From assembly GCA_025267735.1 (NCBI GenBank), contig CM046311.1, positions 28,687,399-28,751,398 of the forward strand: a stretch of DNA of 64,000 nucleotides, in the 5' to 3' direction. Shown one piece after another: positions 49,663 through 58,245 of this stretch. The translations under genes and the position numbers were made by a program. Position 1 is the first letter of the stretch; each line of letters begins with the position of its first letter. This stretch comes from Mactra quadrangularis. Lineage: Eukaryota > Mollusca > Bivalvia > Venerida > Mactridae. The notes below the pieces were generated by a model that worked only from the letters and a program-made list of their open reading frames with translations, was not told the DNA's origin and did no database searches.

Positions 49663-50661
49663 ATGGGTAGGAAAGCGAGAGTGAAACGTAAAAAGAGTGA
49701 GGATAGCCCAAACAATGGAAATTATCGTAAAGCGGGAAAATTTACTGAATCACCAGACACTGTAAATGTAAGACAGGTTCTAAATGAAACTCACTCTATA
49801 TTATTTGACAATGATGAATGTTCAAACCTGAACACAATATTTGACGATACAATTATGAGTAATCAAGATACAAATAGAGCCCCTGTGGAGACCCCATCAA
49901 CCACGGAGAATCCAAGTAATTCTGATATAATGAAATGTTTAAATTCAATTACCCAGAGACTTAAAGATATGGATACTAAATCTCAGAGTACGTTAAATAA
50001 ACTTGACCTGTTGGAGAAAAAAGTTGATAATTTTGATACGGAGATTAAAAAAATTTGGTTACATGTACATGATACAAATACTAAGATTAATGAACGTTTG
50101 ATTAGGGTTGAGGAAACTATTGATGGAAATGATTTTTGTTTAAATGAGGCCAGTGAAAAAATATGTCAACTTGAGAAAGAAAAAGATGTCCTAAAAAATG
50201 ACCTCATTTACCTACAATCGCAGTCCATGCGTAATAATCTTATATTCGGTGGTATTGATGAGGCCCCGACAGAGACTCCAGATGAATGTGAACAAACATT
50301 GAAAAAATTTGTGATTGATAAAATGAAGGTTGCATCAAACCTCGTGGATGATATAAAATTCGAGCGTGTACACAGAATGGGTGTAAAAAGGAGAAATGGT
50401 TCACGTGATATTGTAGCAAAATTTACCTTTTTTAAGGATCGAGAGTTAGTTAGGCGCCAGTGGAAATCCTTATCTGGTACACCATATTTTGTTCATGAAC
50501 AATTTCCACAGGAAGTGGTAGAGAAGAGAAAGAGTTTAATACCTAGACTCAAAAGTGAACGCCAAAATGGTAATCGTGCATGGTTATCATATGATAAACT
50601 TTACGTTAACGGTCATCCCGTGTCTCATTCGGAACACCCTCGACCTTTCACGAATGAATAA
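49663..50661 (+). CDS. LINE ORF1 protein, C-terminal tail altered by MITE insertion
   Basis: 332 residues from ATG at 49663 (MGRKARVKRKKSED). A basic N-terminus is followed by a polar region, then a heptad-rich coiled coil at about residues 90-190 (ITQRLKDMDTKSQ, LDLLEKKVDNFD, ICQLEKEKDVLKNDLIYLQ). Next is an RRM-like/C-terminal part (RNNLIFGGIDE, FERVHRMG, KLYVNGHPV). This layout is that of L1-type ORF1 proteins, trimeric RNA-binding chaperones of the retrotransposition RNP. The last eleven residues (HSEHPRPFTNE) and the stop are encoded by the inserted MITE. The uninterrupted element would encode two other residues and then TAA (50993-50995), about 323 residues in all. A GTG upstream at 49651 is in frame but is not a likely start. 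Confidence 0.85.
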   Translation: MGRKARVKRKKSEDSPNNGNYRKAGKFTESPDTVNVRQVLNETHSILFDNDECSNLNTIFDDTIMSNQDTNRAPVETPSTTENPSNSDIMKCLNSITQRLKDMDTKSQSTLNKLDLLEKKVDNFDTEIKKIWLHVHDTNTKINERLIRVEETIDGNDFCLNEASEKICQLEKEKDVLKNDLIYLQSQSMRNNLIFGGIDEAPTETPDECEQTLKKFVIDKMKVASNLVDDIKFERVHRMGVKRRNGSRDIVAKFTFFKDRELVRRQWKSLSGTPYFVHEQFPQEVVEKRKSLIPRLKSERQNGNRAWLSYDKLYVNGHPVSHSEHPRPFTNE

Positions 50662-50977
50662 TCTCGGGAGGATTCGTGGGGGGTCTTCACCAAATTTTGG
50701 TGATTTTTCTACCTACGCGAGGCGAAGCACGTAACGGTTACGCAAAATAGTTCTTGTAGTATACACACAGATCTTTGTCTAAACATATTTATTTGTTTTA
50801 AATTGAACCAAATATTGTTCATCGTAATCATTGAACTGTGTAATTTTAAATTTACGGATTAAAAACGGAACTTAAGTCATCGCCTCAACGATCGTGTAGT
50901 TGTTTACATAGTTTCAAAATGGCGCCTAAATATGTCCGAGGTTATTCGTTAGCGAATGGCCGAGGATGTTTCGAATG
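50626..50977. mobile_element. 352-bp MITE inserted between LINE ORF1 and ORF2, perfect 9-bp duplication
   Basis: Flanked by CCCGTGTCT on both sides (50617-50625 and 50978-50986). The ends are CATTCGGAACACCCTCGACC and, on the other strand, CATTCGAAACATCCTCGGCC, with similarity continuing to GAATAA.CTCGG. A reverse-oriented relative forms the body of the element at 56961-57621 (shared GACAAAGATCTGTGTGTA-type and ACGATCGTT words). A 9-bp duplication points to Mutator-like transposition (inferred). Non-coding, except that it supplies the end of ORF1. Confidence 0.9.
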
Positions 50978-50995
50978 CCCGTGTCTACTAAATAA

Positions 50996-53374
50996 GATTA
51001 CGACGGGAATGATCTTAAGATTCTGTCTTGGAATATTAATGGTCTTTCTACACACAAGAAACAATCACCAGAATTTGTTGACCTGATCTGTAAACATGAT
51101 ATCATTTGTTTGTGCGAGAGTTGGACTAATAAGGATAGTGATGTTGAATTGACTGGCTATATAGCCCATAACTTTTATAGACGATTCCAACATAGAAATG
51201 CCCGTAGGTGTAGCGGTGGCATTGTTATTTATTTCAAAGAACATTTATCTCCAGGTATACAAGTGGTTGAAAACCACCATGATACAATCATATGGCTTAA
51301 ACTTGACAAAGATTTTTTTCATGTTCAATCTGATATGTATATATGTTGTACTTATATATGGTGTGAAGATTCACCAGTTTATGATATATGTAATGTTGAC
51401 CTGTTTTATACCTTAGAAATGGATATTAATCGTTTTTCTAATCTAGGCTCTATGTTCTTAGTAGGTGACTGGAATAGTCGAGTCGGCAATAGGCACGATT
51501 TTATTGACAATGATTTTTGTAACACCGAGCTCGATGACATAGATTATGTTCCCGATATTTACATAGAACGGGCCTCATTAGATAACACTTGTAATAATTT
51601 CGGCGTTCGTTTACTTGATTTGTGTAAATCAACAGGTATACGGATTATAAATGGCCGTTTATTTAATACAACCGACTCGTTTACATTCGCTAATACAAAC
51701 GGTGCATCGGTCATTGATATGCTTCTATCGTTAGAACGTGATTTTTATATAATTGAAAATTTTCGGATAGAGTCATTCAACGAATATAGTGATCACGCTC
51801 CGATTTATTTTTCTTTAAAATGTAATGTTATTTCGGCACCTGATTATACCGACACTGGCCAACGTTTAAAATGGAATGATAGTTATAAACATGAATTTCG
51901 CTCACGAATAATTTCACAATTACCCTCATTTAACAATATTACACATAATATCAATACACAAAGTAGGCAATCGGTTAACGACGCTGTAAACTCATTTACG
52001 TCTTTAATTCGCGAGTCAGCGGACCCATTATTTTTTAAATCTTTCAAACATCGTAAAAAATTGCATATTTTCACAGATAAAAGTCTTTTTGAACATAAAG
52101 ACTGGTTCGATAATGAATGTATTGAAGCGAGGAATAAATATAAAAAATCACTACGCATATACGAATGTAATAAATCGAACGAAAATCGAGTAATATTTTG
52201 TCATGACAAATCATTATACAAAAATTTATGCAAGCGGAAACGCCTCGCGTATGAAAAAACAAAAATTATAGAATTTGAAAAATTAAGACATGCAAAACCT
52301 AAACAATTTTGGAAATATTTTAAATCATCAAAAAGTAGTTCTTCTAATATTAGTTTAGAGGAATTTAAAAATTACTTTTCTGAATTAAGTAATGGTATTT
52401 TTAACGCTAATGATTTTGATTCTGAACGTTTTTGCGAAAATCATGATTTTAACGATGTAAATAATCCTAGATTTGAAGAATTGGATGTTCATATAAGTAC
52501 TAATGAAGTAAAGAATGCCATTAAATTATTGAAAAATAACAAAGCATCCGGTTGTGATTTTATTTTAAATGAGTATCTCATTTCTTGTTCTGATATTTTA
52601 TGTTCACATCTATGTGATATTTTTAACTCAATCTTAGAATCAGGTTATTTTCCAGATAAATGGATGGAGGGGGTTATTGTTCCTATACATAAAAAGGGGC
52701 CATTAAGTGATGTTAATAATTATAGAGGGATAACCTTAGTAAGTTGTCTATCCAAACTGTTTACTACTATATTAAATACTCGTATTAATAAGTTTTGTGA
52801 AGCTAACGATTCAATTTCTGCTTCACAATTTGGGTTTAGGAGGGGCAAATCAACCGTCGATGCTTTGTTCATTTTATCGAATCTAGTAAATAATTATTTG
52901 TTTGAAAATAAACGATTGTATTGTGTTTTTGTAGATTTATGTAAATGTTTCGATACTATATACCGAAACGCACTTTGGATGAAACTTTATAATATTGGTA
53001 TACAAGGTAAACTACTTAGAATCATTAAAGACATGTATCAAAAGGTGAAATCCTGCGTCCGCAGTTGCAATTCCTTCTCCGAATTTTTTGAATATTCTGT
53101 TGGTCTGAGACAAGGAGAAATAATGTCTCCAATCTTATTTTCATTGTTTGTTGAAGACCTAGAATTATTTCTTCAACAAAGTTCCTCGTCTGGTATTCAA
53201 ATTAATGATATTACTTTAATTTTATTACTTTTTGCAGACGATATGGTTATCATTGGTGAAACGCCCCAAGAGTTACAAAGCAATTTAGATCTATTACATA
53301 CATATTGTCAAAAATGGGGGTTGGAAGTTAATACAACAAAAAACAAAAATTGTGGTTTTTCGAAAAAGGGGTAG
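50996..53374 (+). pseudogene. LINE ORF2, endonuclease and reverse transcriptase part (frameshifted)
   Basis: Open from just after TAA at 50993-50995. Apurinic-type endonuclease: ILSWNINGL at about residues 9-17, CESW with the catalytic Glu near 41, LVGDWNSRVG near 157, SDHAPIYF near 268. Reverse transcriptase: NNYRGITLVSCLSKLF near 573, QFGFRRGKSTVDAL, FVDLCKCFDTI, GLRQGEIMSPILFSLF, and the catalytic FADD at 746-749. These are the target-priming enzymes of LINEs. The first in-frame ATG is at 51335, inside the endonuclease. The frame ends early at 53374 because of a one-base shift. A run of six A at 53338-53343 is the likely site, since the reading continues in the next frame. Confidence 0.9.
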
Positions 53375-54431
53375 GGTATTAATAGATGAAAAATGGACTT
53401 ATAATGGACAAGATATTGAAGTTGTTGATTGTTTTAACTATCTAGGAACGTTATTTAATTACACCGGGACGTTTCACCTGAACCAGCATTATATAGCAGG
53501 CAAAGCCCTTAAAGCATTAAATGTATTGTTATTTAATTGTAATAAGTTTAAATTAAAACCGAAGCTTTTATGTCAGTTGTTTGATTCATTCGTTGGATCG
53601 ATTCTAGAATATTCCTCTGAAGTTTGGGGTTTTGACAAATGTAAAGAATTAGAAAGAATACACCTTAAATTTTGTAAACGTATTTTAAATGTTCGTAAAT
53701 CGACATCATCTACTGCTGTTTATGGTGAACTGGGTAGATACCCTTTATACATCAACAGATATGTTAAAATTCTAAAATACTGGTTTAAAGTTCTGCAATC
53801 TGACAATATTATTACGCTTCATGTTTATCAACAGTCTTTGCAGAATTTTAACAATGGTGCTAGAAACTGGATTTTTAATCTGAAAAAAATGTTGAATAAT
53901 TATGGCTTTCATTATGTCTGGGAAAACCCACTTTCTATCAATCATAAATCCTTCATAACTATTTTTAAACAACGCATTATTGATAATTTTATACAGGATT
54001 GGGGTTCTACAAAGGAACAAAGCAATGCATTATTACTGTATAATAATTGTAAAACTGTTATTGAATATGAAGAATATCTAGACATTTTACCGTTTGATTT
54101 GCGATATTTGATTACCAGATTAAGAACATCAGCTCATTCTCTTAGAATACAAACTGGAAGATACTCGCGTAATAACATACCTAGAAACGAAAGATATTGT
54201 CAGATATGTAACATTTTAGATATAGAGGATGAATACCATTTTGTTATAACCTGTCCTGCATACTCGAACATTCGTAAAACTTATATTAAACCATATTTCT
54301 TAAATAGACCTTGCATGATGAAATTTATCGAACTTATCCAATCGCATAATAAAGATATTTTATTAAACCTCGCACTATACTGTAAAAAAGCAATTTTCAT
54401 TAGGAACAATATATTAAGTCCTCTTGGTTAA
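53352..54431 (+). pseudogene. LINE ORF2, C-terminal part in shifted frame
   Basis: Continuation of ORF2 after the frameshift, overlapping the previous frame by 23 bases. It starts within the thumb (VVDCFNYLGTLF, typical of the segment after the RT palm) and ends with a zinc-knuckle-like CQICN...DEYHFVITCP near 54198-54255, the usual C-terminal Cys/His motif of many APE-type LINEs. The final codons (SPLG and stop at 54431) lie inside the first unit of the 3' minisatellite. The product has no independent start and would only exist with the first part. Confidence 0.85.
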
Positions 54432-55523
54432 ATTTACATGTATGTATTCTAATATATTCTCCTATCATTTCCCAAATATTGATATAACTGTTTACATATG
54501 CTTGTAAATGTTTATTGCCGTATATAAAGGTCCTCCATGATTAAGTTTACGCGCATGTATTCTAATAAATTTTCATATCCTCCAAATATTGATATAAATG
54601 TTTATATATGTTTGTAAATGTTGATTGCATCATATCCATGTCCTCTAGGTAAAATTTACATGCATGTATTCTAATATATTTTCCAAATAATGGTATAACT
54701 GTTTATATATGTTTGTAAATGTTGATTGCATCATAAACATGTACTCTAAGTAAAATTTACATGCATTTCTATTCTATATGTTTGTAAATGTTGACGGCAT
54801 CATAAACATGTGCTCTAAGTAAAATTTTACATGCATTTCTATTATATTTTCCAAATAATGATATAACTGTTTATATATATTTGTAAATGTTGACTGCATC
54901 ATATGCATGTCCTCTATGTTGCATTTACATGCATGTATTCTTATATATTTTCCAAATAATGATATAACTGTTTATATATGCTTGTAAATGTTGATTGTAT
55001 CATATGCATGTCCTCTATGTTGCATTTACATGCATGTATTCTTATATATTTTCCAAATAATGATATAACTGTTTATATATGCTTGTAAATGTTGATTGTA
55101 TCATATGCATGTCCTCTATGTTGCATTTACATGCATGTATTCTTATATATTTTCCAAATAATGATATAACTGTTAATATATGTTTGTAAATGTTGATTGT
55201 ACCATGTACATATCCTCCAGGCTACATTTACATGCATGTATTCTTATATATTTTCCAAATAATGATATAACTGTTAATATATGTTTGTAAATGTTGATTG
55301 TACCATGTACATATCCTCCAGGTTGCATTTCTTTTTTAATATATGTTCCTATTTTTTCCAAATAGTGATACATGTACAACTGATTATGTATGTTTGTAAA
55401 TGTTTAATGCCTTATATACATGTCTGCTAGGTTAATTATCATGTATATATTCTTATATATTTTCCTATTTGTTCCAAATATTGATATAACTGTTTATATA
55501 TGTTTGTAAATGTTTATTGCCTC
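54414..55523 (+). repeat. Minisatellite of about 100-bp units in the LINE 3' UTR
   Basis: About ten units of 97-118 bp, each with TGTATTCT(A/T)ATATATTTTC, CCAAATA(A/T)TG(A)TATAACTG, TATATATG(T/C)TTGTAAATGTT and a (CATGT)CCTCTA.GTT-like joint. Units at about 54934, 55035 and 55136 are nearly identical at 101-bp spacing, which points to recent tandem expansion. The ORF2 stop codon is in unit one. Confidence 0.85.
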
Positions 55524-55608
55524 ATTTAGGGATCCATTCCCGTGACAATGTAGATTATATTTATAATCAAAACTATGTACTATGTACACGTTTCTTGAAT
55601 AAACTAAT

Positions 55609-55633
55609 GTTCTGTTCTGTTCTGTTCTGTTCT
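55609..55633 (+). repeat. GTTCT pentamer tail at the LINE 3' end
   Basis: Five GTTCT units ten bases after AATAAA. It marks the 3' terminus of the LINE and matches the tail at 20382-20401 and the unit of the array at 32930-33071. Confidence 0.75.
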
Positions 55634-55770
55634 TTAAAAAAATACCGCGAGATGTCAACGTTAACAGGACGCCCTTTAAATCTGTTTATCACACGGTTGT
55701 AAGGGGCAATGCAATAGCAATGATATCATACACATTTATCAGTATATAACTTGGTCATGAAACCATTTTC

Positions 55771-55966
55771 ACGCCCATTCTCCCTCCTACCAATGATTCT
55801 TAATCATGCAGGGCAGTTGTCACTGACGAACGAATGCGCCTAGTACATGTACTTGGTTAACAGCTAAATCCAGACATTTAGCCATTCGAGGAACAGTGAG
55901 TCGGTTGACTGACCGCCGTTAAATGCCTATACACTGTGTTGCTTCGGCGTTAAACCCAACTAAAAT
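55771..55966 (+). mobile_element. SINE family B, plus-strand copy
   Basis: It runs ACGCCCATTCTCCCTCC, GGGCAGTTGTCACTGACGAA, GTTAACAGCTAAATCC, GTCGGTTGACTGACCGCCGT and ends CTTCGGCGTTAAACCCAACT. It is the reverse orientation of 42012 and 57960. The tRNA-like head is not visible. Confidence 0.7.
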
Positions 55967-56960
55967 TATTGGTTACATAGGTAAATCGACAGCACCATAC
56001 TACGATGTCATCATTTTTCAGTGCGTTAAAGCTCGATCACAGACTTTAACTTAAATATCATTATTATTTCTAAAAACAATACTCATAAGATTGTATAGAA
56101 ACAAGAATGAAATAGTGCTGACCCTGTTCTTAGCTTGCTGTGTCACATACCTGGGTAAAAGACCTTTAAAATAAACACAAACTCACATTTAAACGTTTTT
56201 ACTATATTATTGTATCTATCATCAACTCGCAAACTTTTAAATTATAGATGGATTTTCCCAGTATACACTGGTATCTAAATCAACAATAAAAGTACACCAT
56301 GTTTACGTCAACATTTTAAGTATTTCTTTAAATTATGGATTCTTAACCTCATTAAAGAATGCACACAAAAACTTTTATTTTCTTTAATCATAAGATCATA
56401 TTGTATGTGAGACAATTTAGAACACTACTCACGTCGTTACATAAATGAGATTGTAGAAGTAATATTTTCATTTTTATGGTGTAATTTCCCAAGACTATTA
56501 TGAGTGTTTAGGGCTTAGTTAAATTACAATTTTCATTTCTATTATAACAGGAAAGTTAAACAGATTGCGTTCATTCTAACGTTCCCGTTATGTTGACTTT
56601 AATGAGCATTGTTACACCTGTTCAGAAATTCTAAAACTGATTTTATGAACATCATCATCTCAGAAGTCAAAAGAAAAATCAATGAAAACGGGATGTATGA
56701 ATACATTTTCAAGTGCTTCCTGACGTTCTATTGCGACATTCTATTGCGACAATCGTCTTTCAGTGAAGCGATCAGTTTACGGTAAATTACGGGAACACTA
56801 GAGAAACGCTTTTGAACCGTTTTTCATGAGACTTCACCATGCAGTTACCCGTCTGTCAGTTTTTCAGGAACAAAAACACGTTGTGGCTTTGAAATGACTT
56901 TAGAATTTGTGACAAAATGAAGAAATACTTGATTACACGACTGATTATACAAATGTTGCA

Positions 56961-57621
56961 CATTCGAAACTCCTCGGCCATTCGCTACGAATAATCTCAG
57001 ACATATTAAGATACCTTTTCGTCACATTCCCAAACAAATTCTTTGATCGGTGTTGAAGTAAACAAATCCACGATCGTTTAAGCGATGAGTTATATTTCGT
57101 TTTTAGTCCATGAATTTGAAATAATACAATTCAAAGATACCGCTGAACAATATAAAGTGAAATATGTAACATACAGGTCGTCCACGTAAACATTGCGTAT
57201 ATAAACAAGGCCAGTTTCATTACACACAAATATTCAGGGGTGAATTATTTTACAATCTTATATTTTAGTTCTTTGGCACTGATTTTATAAACATGCCATT
57301 AAATAAAATTTAAAGTGTGCAAATACCGTATTTAAAATAATTTATAAAATGTTAAATATCAATGTTTTTGTGTTTTAATCCGTAAAATGCTGTTCATAGA
57401 TCAACTTATTCACCTATTTAGTGGACAGGTCCAATGTTTAAAGTAATTAACACGCATGACCTAGAATACGACCTGTAGGAATATGTTTTGACAAAGATCT
57501 GTGTGTACACAACAAGAACTTTTTTGCAAAATCATTACATGCTTCGCCTGTGCTTCGCCTCCATTCGGAACACCCTCGACCTTTCAAGCCGCCTGGGTAG
57601 ACACCAGTGTGTTCTGAGTAA
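56961..57621. mobile_element. MITE of the CATTCGGAAC family with a nested element
   Basis: The left end is CATTCGAAACTCCTCGGCCA. The right end, on the other strand, begins CTTACTCAGAACACACTGG and is diverged. The flanks AATGTTGCA (56952-56960) and GATGTTGCA (57622-57630) form a 9-bp duplication with one mismatch. Its body is a reverse-oriented relative of the insert at 50626-50977, interrupted by 57168-57479. Near its right end it has CATTCGGAACACCCTCGACC (57572 onward) in an orientation opposite to that expected, so part of the end has been inverted or duplicated. Confidence 0.6.
57168..57479. mobile_element. 312-bp nested element with 7-bp duplication
   Basis: AATATGT flanks both sides (57161-57167 and 57480-57486). 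The ends carry the inverted 9-mer ACAGGTCGT/ACGACCTGT near each border. Sequence on either side matches contiguous sequence of the 50626-50977 MITE, which has no insert at this point, confirming that it is an insertion. Non-coding. Confidence 0.65.
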
Positions 57622-57959
57622 GATGTTGCAGTTTACGTATACACTCGTAACTACTCGGCGATCTTCGTCATCTGGAAATCAATGGACATGCGCGATTCAG
57701 TCAGATTTAGTATTCACTGCGCTTTGGTACCCAGTCTTAGTTGACTCATGCATACAACCGCAAAATGCAAGTTCTGGTTCCCGGGAAAGTATATTAATAA
57801 GACTATAGGGATTAGAATGATGATTTGATTTTATAGAAAATCTGATGACAAAATATCATTACTGTTAAATTACTTTAGAATGTTACATCTGATATAACTA
57901 ATGGACGTGTTTTCACGCAGTGATCTCACTCTAGTACATTTGTATACGTTTCCTTGGTC

Positions 57960-58245
57960 AGGTTAAATACCGTAGCAACTCATTGTATAGGTCAAATCAC
58001 GACGGTCAGTCAACCTATTCATCAATCCTCGAAGGGATAAATCTCTGAGTTTCACTGTTAACCAGTTCTTAGGCGCATATTTCTGTCAGTGACTGACAAT
58101 TGCCCAACATGGTTCAGAATCAATTGAAGGAGGGATAATGGACGTAGAAATCATTTCATGACCAACTTCCACAAAAGTATGCCCCGCCTATGAATCTAAC
58201 TCACGATCTCTCGATCAGTAGATTAGTTAGCTACCGAGTGAAGTA
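57960..58245 (-). mobile_element. SINE family B, longest copy, with tRNA-like head
   Basis: Tail complement GGTTAAATACCGTAGCAACT, body TATTTCTGTCAGTGACTGAC and AGTATGCCCCGCCTATGAAT. The head on the minus strand is CGGTAGCTAACTAATCTAC (A-box region) and GTGAGTTAGATTC (decayed B box). This shows family B is tRNA-derived too and shares the tail of family A. Confidence 0.7.

Larger units (their letters stand above)
49663..55633 (+). mobile_element. Non-LTR retrotransposon (LINE): ORF1, ORF2 (APE-RT), minisatellite 3' UTR, GTTCT tail
   Basis: Order: ORF1 nucleic-acid-binding protein (49663-50661), inserted MITE (50626-50977), ORF2 endonuclease/reverse transcriptase (50996-54431, one frameshift), tandem-repeat 3' UTR (to about 55523), AATAAA at 55598-55603 and a GTTCT pentamer tail ending at 55633. 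An APE endonuclease plus reverse transcriptase with an L1-type coiled-coil ORF1 places it among APE-type LINEs. The clade cannot be fixed by eye. It lies outside the Lhx3/4 gene, 8.7 kb upstream of its start codon. Confidence 0.9.
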
